64,000 bases of DNA from contig NZ_JAPVQY010000037.1 in assembly GCF_027257875.1 (NCBI RefSeq), positions 19,376 through 83,375 on the forward strand. Direction: 5' to 3'. Below, in pieces: positions 27,061-35,624 of this stretch (position 1 is the first letter of the stretch; the number at the start of each line of letters is the position of its first letter). Source of the stretch: Burkholderia sp. IMCC1007. Lineage in GTDB: Bacteria > Pseudomonadota > Gammaproteobacteria > Burkholderiales > Burkholderiaceae. Position numbers and translations under genes: made by a program. The notes under the pieces were generated by a model. The model had not been told where the DNA came from. It saw only the letters and a list, made by a program, of their open reading frames with translations, and ran no database searches.

Positions 27061-27849
27061 TCATTCGCTGAAACTGGCGCGCACACTGCCGAGCCCTTCG
27101 ATATGTGCGGTATAGGTGCCGGCCGCGTTCACCGCGACCATCGGGCCGAGCGCGCCCGTCAGCACGATGTCGCCCGCGCGCAGCGGCGTGCCCAGTCGAA
27201 CCATCCGGTCCGCGAGCCACACGGCAGCATTGAGCGGATTGCCGAGGCACGCGCCGCCGTTGCCGCGTGAAAGAACTTCGCCATCCTGCGTAAGCGTCAT
27301 CGCGCAAGCAGTCAGTTCGATATCGCGCAGCAGGACCGGGCGGCTACCGAGCACGAACAGCGCGCTCGACGCGTTGTCCGCGACGGTGTCGAAAAAGCGG
27401 ATGTCCCAGTCGCGGATGCGGCTGTCGACGACCTCGATCGCGGCCACCGCATACGCGGTCGCGGAAATCAGATCCGCGAACGTGTGCTTGTCGGCGGTCA
27501 GGTCGCGTTCGAGCACGAGCGCGATCTCCGCCTCGACCTTCGGCTGGATCAGCGAAGCTAGCGGCATCGGCTGGCTGTCGCCGTAAGCCATCGACGCGAA
27601 CAACGCGCCGAAGTCGGGTTGATCGACGCCAAGCTGCTTCTGCACCGCGGGCGAAGTCAGGCCGATCTTCCTGCCGACGACACGCTCGCCGTTCGCCGCG
27701 CGCCAATCGTTGTTGATCTGCTGGATCGCGTAGGCGAGCGTCGCGTCGCCTTCGGGACACGTATCGCGCAGCGGCGCGATCGCCTGACGCAAGGCCTGCG
27801 CGCCACGCAGGCGCGCGGCCATCGAAACAATGCTGTCGTCATTCGACAT
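27061..27849 (-). CDS. mhpD: 2-keto-4-pentenoate hydratase
   Basis: A 262-residue FAH-fold hydratase adding water to 2-hydroxypenta-2,4-dienoate to give 4-hydroxy-2-oxovalerate. Seen: VGRKIGLTSPAVQKQLG, VEAEIALVLERDL (metal Glu residues), EVVDSRIRDWDIRFFDT and DIVLTGALGPM. The start at 27849 (MSNDDSIVSM) has CAGGAG upstream, four bases after the mhpB stop. The longer frame upstream is not conserved. Confidence 0.95.
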   Translation of the reverse strand: MSNDDSIVSMAARLRGAQALRQAIAPLRDTCPEGDATLAYAIQQINNDWRAANGERVVGRKIGLTSPAVQKQLGVDQPDFGALFASMAYGDSQPMPLASLIQPKVEAEIALVLERDLTADKHTFADLISATAYAVAAIEVVDSRIRDWDIRFFDTVADNASSALFVLGSRPVLLRDIELTACAMTLTQDGEVLSRGNGGACLGNPLNAAVWLADRMVRLGTPLRAGDIVLTGALGPMVAVNAAGTYTAHIEGLGSVRASFSE

Positions 27850-27853
27850 GGTT

Positions 27854-28807
27854 CTATCTCCTGGAAAGCGTCCGTGCTCGCGCGTGCATCGCGCCGAAGC
27901 CCGCGATCCATTCCGGAATCGCACGGTAGTAATCGATCGATGCCGCGTAAGGACCGCTCGCCGCAAGCGCAGCGAATGCGGCGACCCACGTGCGGATCTC
28001 GTGTGCGGACTTGCCTGCATCACGCGTGATCGCTTCGTTCGTGAGGCCATCGGCGGCGGTGAGTTCACCGCGTTCGAGCAGTTCGAGAAACGTGCGGTCC
28101 CATGCGGGATTGAGCGGATGCAGCCGGCTGTCACCGGCCGCGAATGCCTTGGCCGCCGCGACGGTGCGCGACTGCCGCGCGTCGCGCGACTCCGGCGACG
28201 GGTTGCGCCCCGCGATCAACCGTTCCGCGACGACGTCGTCCGCGCCCGCGATTTCCGGCACCGGCGGCTCGTGCGAAATACCGCCCGAGCCGATCAGCAA
28301 CACACGCCGATCCATGCGCGCGACGGCCCGGCCGATCGCATCGCCGAGCAGCCGGGCGCGGCGGCACGACGCCATCGGCGGCGCAACCGAGTTGATGAAA
28401 ACGGGCACCACCGGATAGCGGTCGATGCCGCCCGTGATGACCTCGAGCGCCTGCGCGCAGCCGTGATCGACCTGCATGCGATACGACACGGCGACGTCGA
28501 TATCGCTCGCGAGCGTGGCATCGGCGAGCGCGAGCGCGACATCGCGCGCGACGGGCAACGGGCCGGCCGCACTGCCGAAATCGCCGATGGCCGTCGCACT
28601 CACGCCGATGCAGAACTGCGGCATCACGTCGTAGAAAAATCCGTTGTAGTGGTCCGGCGCGAACACGATCACCAGCTCCGGATCGAACGCCTCGACCCGC
28701 TCGCGCGCCGCGCGCTGCACCCGCTCGACTTCCGCGACGACTTCCGGCTCGGGATCGAAATAGCCGTGCAGCGGCGTATGCGACATGCATTCGAGATGAA
28801 TCGGCAT
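27854..28807 (-). CDS. mhpB: 2,3-dihydroxyphenylpropionate 1,2-dioxygenase
   Basis: A 317-residue class III (LigB-type) extradiol dioxygenase that opens the catechol ring of 2,3-dihydroxyphenylpropionate and the cinnamic analogue using Fe(II). Seen: N-terminal MSHTPLHGYFDPE, VIVFAPDHYNGFFYDVMP, a catalytic His in SVAPP-adjacent FINS block, and GSGGISHEPPVPE, holding the metal and acid-base residues. It is separated from mhpA by one base, so translation is coupled. It is structurally unrelated to the VOC dioxygenase at 17.8 kb, so the island carries two ring-cleavage chemistries. Confidence 0.95.
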   Translation of the reverse strand: MPIHLECMSHTPLHGYFDPEPEVVAEVERVQRAARERVEAFDPELVIVFAPDHYNGFFYDVMPQFCIGVSATAIGDFGSAAGPLPVARDVALALADATLASDIDVAVSYRMQVDHGCAQALEVITGGIDRYPVVPVFINSVAPPMASCRRARLLGDAIGRAVARMDRRVLLIGSGGISHEPPVPEIAGADDVVAERLIAGRNPSPESRDARQSRTVAAAKAFAAGDSRLHPLNPAWDRTFLELLERGELTAADGLTNEAITRDAGKSAHEIRTWVAAFAALAASGPYAASIDYYRAIPEWIAGFGAMHARARTLSRR

Positions 28808-28808
28808 C

Positions 28809-30656
28809 TCAGGCTCCTACCACGTCGGCGGCGTGCGCGAACGTCGCAGCGTCTGTCGTCGCGTCCGTCGTCATGGAAAGCGACAGCCTTTGCGCGAGCT
28901 GCGACACGCAACCCGATACGCATTGCGGCGAGCACATGCCGGCCACGAAGCGGTCGGGCCGCAACAGCACGACCGCTTCCGGCACGCGTGCGAACCAGTC
29001 GCGCAGGCGCGAGTCGACATCGCCGATGGCGATCACGTCTTCGGGCACGTCATCATGGAACGCGAGCTGCGGGTCGGGCTTCGCGATCACGAAACATCCG
29101 CCCAGCGCGCCCCAGATGCGGCGCGCGTCGGGCGTCAGGCCGAAGGTCGGGTCCGTGCCCCAACCCACGATCACGAAACGGTTGCCGATCGCATCGTCGA
29201 GCCGGACGATGCTGCCGTCCGCGAGACGCACGCGCGGCTGGATGAACATGCGGCCCACGGGCGTGCCAGCCAGCGCGTCGCGGCCGTGCACCATCCGCCC
29301 GATCAGCGATTCACGTTTCTCGCTCATCAGACCGACCAGCCGCCCGAACGCGCCGTGCCCGCGCTTGGCGATCATCCGCGCGAGCAGGCCTTCGGAGCGC
29401 GCGCGTCGCGGCAGAAGCACGACGCCCTCTTCATAGCGCGGCATCGGCTTGAAGCGCATCTCGACGAAATAGCGCTTCATGGATGGCAGCACATCGAAGC
29501 AGCGCACGAACGCGTCACGCACTTTCGATCCGAAGAAGCTGGTCGGCGCGAAAATATCGCCGGCGACTTCCGACAGATGGATCATCGAGCGTGCATGGGC
29601 GCGCCGCTCCGCCGTGTAGGTATCGAGCAGCGTGTCGCGCGCGGTGCCTTTCACGACCATCGCAAGCTTCCAGCCGAGATTGCTCGCGTCGCGAATGCCG
29701 CTGTTGTAACCCTGACCCTGCCACACCGGCATGATGTGCGCGGCGTCCCCCGCGAGCAGGATGCGCTTCACGCGGAACGTGCTCGCGAGCCGCGCGTTGT
29801 GCGTATAGACCCGCTGACGAATGTAGTCGACCTTGTCAGGATCGTCGACGACCCCGCGCACCAGCGCCGCCATGTTCTCCGGCTTCGACAGCTCCTGCTC
29901 CGTCTCGCCCGGCATCACCATGAATTCGAAGCGCCGGATGCCGTGCGGCAGCGCCGCCGAAACGTACGGACGCCGCGCGTCGCAATGCAGATAGACATGC
30001 GGAGAGCCGATCGGATCGTTGCGCACGTCGATCACGATCCATTGATTCGGCTTCGTGCGCCCTTCGAACGGCACGTCGAGCGTGCGGCGCACGAAACTGT
30101 TGCCACCGTCCGCGCCGACCATGTATGCGGCGCGGATCGTCGTCGTCACGCCGTGCGCGTCGGTCGCCTGGATGTTCACGCCGCCGTCGTCCTGCGCGAA
30201 GCTGTCGACGCTGTGTCCAAGCAGCGTCGACACATTCGCGAAACGCTCGAGACCGCGGTACAGGATCTGGTCGGCGAGCGGCTGGATGAACGCATTGCGG
30301 CGCGGCCAGCCGAACTCGTCGGTGCGCGGCTCGATCGACGCGAAGCACTTGCCTTTCAGCGTGAAGCGCATCCAGTGATTCGGCGTGGTGTGCGGGAGCA
30401 ACGCGTCGACAAGGCCGACCGACTGGAATACGCGCAGTGCTTCATCGTCGAGGCCGATGGCGCGCGGATAGTCGATGATCTGCGCGAGCTTCTCGATAAC
30501 GACGACGCGCACGCCCTGCAGGCCCAGAATGTTCGCGATCATCAGGCCCACCGGGCCCGCGCCGATGATCGCGACGTCAGCGTCGATCGAGCGATGTGTC
30601 GTTTCGTGAGGATGAGCGCGGCCGTTGCCGGCCGCCGGTTCAAAGGCGGGGCGCAT
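28809..30656 (-). CDS. mhpA: 3-(3-hydroxyphenyl)propionate hydroxylase
   Basis: A 615-residue flavin monooxygenase giving 2,3-dihydroxyphenylpropionate with NADH and O2. Seen: FAD fold VAIIGAGPVGLMIANILG (about residue 28), YMVGADGGNSFVRR (about 180), LAGDAAHIMPVWQGQGYNSG (about 310). The start at 30656 (MRPAFEPAAG) has CAGGAG upstream. It is somewhat longer than the E. coli enzyme (about 550), with an extended Cys/Ser/Thr-rich C-terminus. It is the first gene of the mhp unit; the gap to divergent mhpR is 133 bases. Confidence 0.94.
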   Translation of the reverse strand: MRPAFEPAAGNGRAHPHETTHRSIDADVAIIGAGPVGLMIANILGLQGVRVVVIEKLAQIIDYPRAIGLDDEALRVFQSVGLVDALLPHTTPNHWMRFTLKGKCFASIEPRTDEFGWPRRNAFIQPLADQILYRGLERFANVSTLLGHSVDSFAQDDGGVNIQATDAHGVTTTIRAAYMVGADGGNSFVRRTLDVPFEGRTKPNQWIVIDVRNDPIGSPHVYLHCDARRPYVSAALPHGIRRFEFMVMPGETEQELSKPENMAALVRGVVDDPDKVDYIRQRVYTHNARLASTFRVKRILLAGDAAHIMPVWQGQGYNSGIRDASNLGWKLAMVVKGTARDTLLDTYTAERRAHARSMIHLSEVAGDIFAPTSFFGSKVRDAFVRCFDVLPSMKRYFVEMRFKPMPRYEEGVVLLPRRARSEGLLARMIAKRGHGAFGRLVGLMSEKRESLIGRMVHGRDALAGTPVGRMFIQPRVRLADGSIVRLDDAIGNRFVIVGWGTDPTFGLTPDARRIWGALGGCFVIAKPDPQLAFHDDVPEDVIAIGDVDSRLRDWFARVPEAVVLLRPDRFVAGMCSPQCVSGCVSQLAQRLSLSMTTDATTDAATFAHAADVVGA

Positions 30657-30778
30657 GCTTGTCTCCTGACTGGGCTTGTCCGTTATGCTGAACAGGCGAC
30701 GCACCTGGCTCTCTCGCTCGTTCAGCTTATGGACGCAGTTTATGGACGGCGGAAAACGCCCTCAACAAAATCTCCGAA

Positions 30779-30797
30779 ATGTGCATAGAATGCACAT
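30779..30797. promoter_or_regulatory. perfect palindrome, putative MhpR operator
   Basis: ATGTGCAT (30779-30786) and ATGCACAT (30790-30797) are perfect inverted repeats around AGA. It lies in the mhpA-mhpR gap, about 125 bases before mhpA, where an IclR-type activator would be expected to bind. It covers the first ATG usable for mhpR, so it either overlaps the start codon or the true start is downstream. Confidence 0.6.
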
Positions 30798-31635
30798 CGT
30801 TGATTTAAATGGATTTTTTGACGTGACGACCTACACGAATGTGCGCGGACTGGCGCGCGGCCTGCAGGTGCTGCGTGCCCTGAATGCGATGGAGGACGGA
30901 CGCGCGACGAGTCAGCAGCTCGCCGATCTGACCGGCCTGCATCGCACCACGGTGCGCCGTCTGCTCGAAACGTTGATGGAGGAAGGGTTCGTGCGCCGCA
31001 GCCCCTCGGACGACAGCTTCCGTCTGACGCTTGCCGTGCGTTCGTTGAGCGAGGGCTTCACCGATACGGAGCGCATCGCAACCGTGGCGCCGCCGCTCAT
31101 GGGGCAACTCCTGCAGCGCGTTGCGTGGCCATCCGATCTGACCACGCCTGACGGCGACGCGATGATCATCCGCGAGACGACGCACCGCTTCAGCCGGCTG
31201 TCGTTTCATCGCGCGATGGTCGGGCGGCGTTTGCCGATGGTGCTGACCGCCGCGGGCCGCGCGTACTTCGCGACCTGCCCCGACGAGGAGCGCGAGGACA
31301 TCCTGGAACTACTGCGCTCCGGCGTGGGCGGCGAAGAGCAACAGGCGTTCGCGAAGAACGATGCACTCGTGCGCAAGCTGATCCGTCGCGTGCGCGACGA
31401 TGGTTTCGGATCGAATCACGGCGACTGGACCGCGCAGTCGAAAATCGGTGCGGTGGCGGTCGCGATCAGCGCGGACGAACGCGTGATCGCGAGTCTCAAC
31501 GTCGTCTTCCTGTCGCGCGCGGTCAGTCTCGCAGACGCCGCTCGCCGCTATGTGCCGGAGTTGCAGAAAACGGCGATGGAAATTGCCGCGGCATTGAAGC
31601 AGGAACCGGGAACGCCTTCCCATCCATCGGCGTAA
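30790..31635 (+). CDS. mhpR: IclR-family activator of the mhp genes
   Basis: A regulator of 281 residues if started at 30790, or 270 from the GTG at 30823. Seen: winged helix region VRGLARGLQVLRAL, then LHRTTVRRLLETLMEEGFVRRSPSDDSFRL, and an effector domain with the block RETTHRFSRLSFHRAMVGRR, all closely like E. coli MhpR, which activates mhp transcription in response to 3-hydroxyphenylpropionate. Divergent from mhpA. The ribosome site is weak at either start, and the palindrome overlapping 30790 makes the GTG start plausible. Confidence 0.92.
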   Translation: MHIVDLNGFFDVTTYTNVRGLARGLQVLRALNAMEDGRATSQQLADLTGLHRTTVRRLLETLMEEGFVRRSPSDDSFRLTLAVRSLSEGFTDTERIATVAPPLMGQLLQRVAWPSDLTTPDGDAMIIRETTHRFSRLSFHRAMVGRRLPMVLTAAGRAYFATCPDEEREDILELLRSGVGGEEQQAFAKNDALVRKLIRRVRDDGFGSNHGDWTAQSKIGAVAVAISADERVIASLNVVFLSRAVSLADAARRYVPELQKTAMEIAAALKQEPGTPSHPSA

Positions 31636-32106
31636 GCGAATCGCGCTTTCGGGCCGTTGTCTTGATCATCAGCTGGGGTTACGCGCTGTACAAGAATGCG
31701 TTGGCCAAAGGTATCGGGCAGACGCTGAACCTGTGGGACAAGCCGAGCCAGGCGTGACGCGCTGACACGCACGCCCGAGTAAAGCGATGCAGGCCCCGCA
31801 TGTCGATTCGATATGCGGAGCCTGTTCCGTTTGGTCCCCTGCTTTTACGTCGATGAACTCGCTGGCAGAAACGGGCACGCAGGTGTGCGGACGGGCTCGC
31901 ATTGCGAAAGCCCGGCGCCTTTCTTCTGCACTCCGATGGATGAACGACAGGAAGGTGGCGACGGGGCCATGCGCCGCAGTTCAACGGACGCTTCATGCAG
32001 TACCTCAACCGGACCCTGACCGCGCGGATTCCAGTGACCTACCCGTCGGACAAGTCGTCCGGCCCGACGGTGCGCCGATTTGCGCACCGTCATCCCGACA
32101 CGTCGA
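31636..32106. other. 471-base gap with a possible C-terminal gene remnant
   Basis: On the plus strand, 31653-31757 reads AVVLIISWGYALYKNALAK and goes on to end in LNLWDKPSQA and TGA. It looks like one membrane helix plus the tail of a transporter but has no start or upstream body; the frame stays open only into the end of mhpR. I treat it as a possible relic. The remaining 350 bases show no gene. Confidence 0.3.
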
Positions 32107-33228
32107 TTACTGAATCGGCGCCAGGTTGTCGCCGGACACCTTGTACACCGTCACGGGCGCATCGATCCATTCGCCCGTCCGGTCGAAGCGGACCTTGCCG
32201 ACCAGCGTCGCGAACGGTGTGTCGCGCAGCACTTCGACGAACTTTTCCGGATCGGTCGAATTCGCCGTCTTCATTGCCTGCGCGACCACCATCGTGGCCG
32301 AGTAGAAGGCCGGCGAATAGACGTCGTTCTTCACGCCGAACGTCTTTTCGTATCGCGCCGCGAACTCCGGGCCGCCCTTCAGCGTTGCGAGCGGCGCGCC
32401 GCCTTCCGCACAGAACCCGCGACCGTCGAGCGCGCCCGCGGCGAGCTTCGGCATGTCGACCGAGCAGATGCCGTCGCCGCCGAGCACGGGCACGTTCAGG
32501 CCCAGTTGCTTCGACTGCCGGCCGATCGACGCCGCCTGCGAATAGTAGCCGCCGTAGAAGATCGCATCGGGACGCTTCGCCTTGATGTGCGTGAGGATCG
32601 CGTTGAAATCGGTTGCCTTGTCGTTCGAGTACTCGCGCGCCACGACGTCCATGCCATTCTTCTTCGCGGTCGCCACGAACACGTCGGCCACGCCCGAACC
32701 GTACGCGGTGCGATCGTCGATGACCGTCACCCGCTTCGCATGAAGCACGTTCGCCGCAAAATCCGCGATGCGTGCGCCCATCACGTTGTCATTGGCCGCG
32801 AGCCGGAAGATGTACGGAAAGTTCTGCTGCGTGATCGCAGGGTTGGACGCCGCGCCCGTGATCATCGGGACTTTCGCGCTGTTGTAGATGCGTGATGCCG
32901 GGATCGTCACGCCCGAGTTGTAGTGGCCGAGCACGGCCTTGACGCCGCTGTCGACCAGCTTCTGCGCGACCGACACACCCGTCTTCGGATCGGCCGCGTC
33001 GTCTTCGGAGATCACCAGGAAGGTCACCGGCTGGCCGTTCACGACGATCGGGTTCTTGTTCAGGTCCTCGACCGCGAGCCGCACACCGCGCTCGTCGTCC
33101 TTGCCGAAATTCGATTGACCGCCTGTCAGCGGGCCCGCGACGCCGATCTTCACGACCTCGGCACCTGCAGTCAGACAGCATGCGGACAAGGCCACGGCCA
33201 TCGCCGCGGACAATTGACTTTTCTTCAT
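32107..33228 (-). CDS. branched-chain amino acid-type ABC transporter substrate-binding protein (LivK-like)
   Basis: A 373-residue periplasmic binding protein of the Leu/Ile/Val-type family, which also includes binders of aromatic acids and amides. Seen: signal peptide to about residue 23, then VVKIGVAGPLTGGQSNFGKD, GHYNSGVTIPASRIYNSAKVP (ligand-site serine and glycine region), and GGYYSQAASIGRQ. The start at 33228 has a purine-rich GGGAGAGAG site. No permease or ATPase gene is near, so it must share a transporter encoded elsewhere. The ligand is unknown. Confidence 0.88.
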   Translation of the reverse strand: MKKSQLSAAMAVALSACCLTAGAEVVKIGVAGPLTGGQSNFGKDDERGVRLAVEDLNKNPIVVNGQPVTFLVISEDDAADPKTGVSVAQKLVDSGVKAVLGHYNSGVTIPASRIYNSAKVPMITGAASNPAITQQNFPYIFRLAANDNVMGARIADFAANVLHAKRVTVIDDRTAYGSGVADVFVATAKKNGMDVVAREYSNDKATDFNAILTHIKAKRPDAIFYGGYYSQAASIGRQSKQLGLNVPVLGGDGICSVDMPKLAAGALDGRGFCAEGGAPLATLKGGPEFAARYEKTFGVKNDVYSPAFYSATMVVAQAMKTANSTDPEKFVEVLRDTPFATLVGKVRFDRTGEWIDAPVTVYKVSGDNLAPIQ

Positions 33229-33585
33229 ATGGCGCTCTCTCCCGGGGGTAGGCCGTAGCTGGTGATGAACGCGTGGGCGCGGCAACCTGACCGGACGGCG
33301 CCACGCGCCCGCCCACGCTGGACACATTGTTTTTGGCCAAAATAGGCGGTGACATGCACACCCGGCCGCACGAAGCCAGCGCTGTACACCTGCCGACACC
33401 TGCACACTTCGCGCCCGCTCCACGTCATGACGCGGGCGCGAGCGTCGCCGTCCGAATGCTCCGCCCCGGGCGGCGGCACGCCGATTGCGCATGAACGCGG
33501 GTCCTGCTTCTTTTCCCGCGCGCGGCCGGCGCCGATAATGACCACCATGCAACCGCGCACACACCGATGCAAGGAGGCTCCCCGC
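33229..33585. promoter_or_regulatory. 357-base divergent promoter region
   Basis: It separates the binding-protein gene (left) from the DUF2945 gene (right). The right-hand gene has an AAGGAGG ribosome site at 33570-33577. An AT-rich patch near 33325-33350 may belong to the leftward promoter. No gene, repeat or clear palindrome seen. Confidence 0.4.
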
Positions 33586-33813
33586 ATGACGACGCCATTC
33601 AGCGTGGGCGACCACGTCCGCTGGAATTCCGAAGCCGGTTATGTGACCGGCACGATCATCGCGATCCACACGCAGGATTTCGACTACAAGGGCCATCGGC
33701 ACCGCGCGTCGCCCGGCGATCCGCAATACGAGATCAAGAGCGACCGCACCGACCACATCGCCGCGCATCGCGGCCGCGTGCTCGAACGCATCGACGGCAA
33801 GGACGACACGTGA
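33586..33813 (+). CDS. DUF2945 (TUDOR-like) small protein
   Basis: A 75-residue protein with the DUF2945 / hypervirulence-associated TUDOR-domain pattern: FSVGDHVRWNSEAGYVTGTI, then DYKGHRHRASPGDPQYEIKS and the tail HRGRVLERI. These small beta-barrels are widespread and uncharacterised; a nucleic-acid or protein-peptide binding role is often suggested. A strong AAGGAGG site sets the start. Its stop overlaps the GTG start of the next gene (GTGA), so the pair is co-translated. Confidence 0.85.
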   Translation: MTTPFSVGDHVRWNSEAGYVTGTIIAIHTQDFDYKGHRHRASPGDPQYEIKSDRTDHIAAHRGRVLERIDGKDDT

Positions 33814-34388
33814 CGCTCCCGTTCTACACGATCGGTCATTCGAACCGCACGCTCGACGAATTCGTCGAGATGCTCGATGCGGTCGACATCGCGCTGCTTG
33901 CCGATATCCGCAAGATGACGCGCTCGCGCACGAATCCGCAATTCAACGAAGCGACGCTGCCCGATGCGCTGGCCGCGGTCGACATCACGTATGAGCACAT
34001 CGCGGAACTCGGCGGCCTGCGCGGCAAGTCGCGCGGCGTGCCCGACGAGGTCAACGACTTCTGGACGAACCGCAGTTTCCATCGCTACGCCGACTACGCG
34101 CTGTCGCCCGAGTTTCGAACGGGCCTCGATCAGCTGATCGCGCAAGGGCACGCGCGGCGCTGCGCGATCATGTGTTCCGAAGCCGTGTGGTGGCGCTGTC
34201 ACCGGCGCATCGTGTCCGACTACCTGATCGCGCGCGGCGAAACGGTGCTGCACATCATGGGGAAGAACCGCGTAGAGCCCGCGCGCCTCACGGCCGGCGC
34301 GGTGATCCGGGCGGACGGCACGATCGTCTATCCGGACGTCGAAGGCGATGCGACAACACAAGAACCCGCCGCGCTGCCGGACGCGTGA
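33810..34388 (+). CDS. DUF488 family protein
   Basis: A 192-residue DUF488 protein. Seen: YTIGHSNRTLDEFVEML at the start, LLADIRKMTRSRTNPQFN, YEHIAELGGLRGKSRG, and the Cys-containing block AIMCSEAVWWRCHRRIVSDYL with a predicted nucleotide- or metal-binding role. The biochemical function is unknown. Start is a GTG overlapping the DUF2945 stop, chosen because conserved residues begin immediately after it. Co-occurrence with a DUF2945 gene suggests a shared, unknown task. Confidence 0.85.
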   Translation: MTLPFYTIGHSNRTLDEFVEMLDAVDIALLADIRKMTRSRTNPQFNEATLPDALAAVDITYEHIAELGGLRGKSRGVPDEVNDFWTNRSFHRYADYALSPEFRTGLDQLIAQGHARRCAIMCSEAVWWRCHRRIVSDYLIARGETVLHIMGKNRVEPARLTAGAVIRADGTIVYPDVEGDATTQEPAALPDA

Positions 34389-34480
34389 CGCTCCGCGGCG
34401 CGCATGGCCAGGCAGCGCTGGCGCGATCACGACGTGAGGGCATGGCGGCATGGCCACGCGGCACGACAGGCCGCGCCGCC

Positions 34481-34535
34481 CGCCCCTGCGCCCCTGCGCC
34501 CCCGCGCCCCTGTGCCCCCGCGCCCCCGCGCCCCC
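34481..34535. repeat. C-rich low-complexity tract (CCCCTGCG / CCCCCGCG units)
   Basis: About 55 bases of imperfect 7-9 base units of the type GCGCCCCTGC and GCGCCCCCGC, in the 274-base gap before the TSUP permease gene. Purines are almost only G on this strand. It is probably a slipped-strand tract. It may have confused start assignment, since an open frame runs through it. Confidence 0.6.
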
Positions 34536-34662
34536 AATCCGCGCGCCCGACGCGCCGCCCTTGCCCCCATTTGCGCGTCGGCCGTCCTGCATTATCATCG
34601 GGCGACCATCGCGCGTGCCCGCCTCCGGCATGCGAGCCCGCTACCCCTTCGCCCCCACACCG

Positions 34663-35400
34663 ATGCTCGCTCTCATCATCCTCGCCGGCCTGTGGGCCGG
34701 CCTTCAGAACGCGTTGGCCGGCGGCGGCTCGTTCGTCACGCTGCCCGCGCTGATCGTATCGGGGATGTCGCCGCTCGCGGCGAACATCACGTCGACGGTC
34801 GCGCTGTTCCCCGGCCAGGTCACCACCGGCTGGGCCAGCCGGAACATGGTGCAAGGCGCGGGCAAGCTGTCGTTTCGCGCGCTGTTCGCGATCAGCGTGG
34901 TGGGCGGCGCGCTCGGCGGGTTGCTGCTGCTGAAAACCCCGTCGTCGATCTTCTCGCACCTCGTGCCGTGGCTCGTGCTGTTCGCGACGGTCGTGTTCGC
35001 GTGGGGCAGCTTCTTCCGCAAGCCCGGCGCCGGCGCGCAGCATCTCGGGCCGGTCACGGCCGCGATCTCGCAGTTCCTGATCGCGATCTACGGCGGCTAC
35101 TTCGGCGGCGGGATCGGCTTCCTGATGATGGCCGCGCTGACGATGGCCGGGCTGTCGCCGCGTCACGCGATGTCGACCAAGAACGCGCTCGCCGGCGTGA
35201 TGAACGCGTCGGCGGTCGTGCTGTTCGTGACCTCGCCCGACCTGCACTGGCGCGCGGCGATCGCGCTCGGCGGCGGCGCGATCGTCGGCGGCCTGCTCGG
35301 CGCGTGGGCGCTGCATCGCGTCAACGAGCGCGTGCTGCGAATCGCCATCGTCTGCATCGGCGTCGCGCTCACCGTCGGGCTGTTCGTCAAGCCGATCTGA
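34663..35400 (+). CDS. TSUP-family membrane permease (TauE/SafE-like)
   Basis: A 245-residue inner-membrane protein with about eight membrane segments, in two halves each carrying the family pattern (AGLWAGLQNALAGGGSFVTLP, then GGYFGGGIGFLMMAALTMAG). TSUP proteins move sulfite, sulfonates or small organic anions; the substrate here is unknown. I choose the ATG at 34663, which gives the usual family length; an in-frame ATG at 34630 and a frame through the C-rich tract are possible but non-conserved. No good ribosome site is seen. Confidence 0.83.
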   Translation: MLALIILAGLWAGLQNALAGGGSFVTLPALIVSGMSPLAANITSTVALFPGQVTTGWASRNMVQGAGKLSFRALFAISVVGGALGGLLLLKTPSSIFSHLVPWLVLFATVVFAWGSFFRKPGAGAQHLGPVTAAISQFLIAIYGGYFGGGIGFLMMAALTMAGLSPRHAMSTKNALAGVMNASAVVLFVTSPDLHWRAAIALGGGAIVGGLLGAWALHRVNERVLRIAIVCIGVALTVGLFVKPI

Positions 35401-35624
35401 CGCACGTGCGCCGATTGCCGTCGCGGCACGCAGATCGCCGCCGCGACGGCAATTGATGTGCGTCGTACTTCATGCGGCGCAAGTCGTCGTCGCTCGGACA
35501 GGCGTCGGTGCGCTGAGCGGTCAGGCAGCCGTGCGGCTGCCTCGCCACACGACATACGATGCATCGGGGGCGCGGCGGCCGGTTCGTGCGCGCCGCGCCA
35601 GTGAATGCCGGCACGCGTGCCGGT

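Noticed and set aside
28833..30788. Plus-strand open frame (651 codons) opposite mhpA
   Set aside because: Same reason: antisense to a clear MhpA sequence, Arg/Asp/His-rich composition, no motif.
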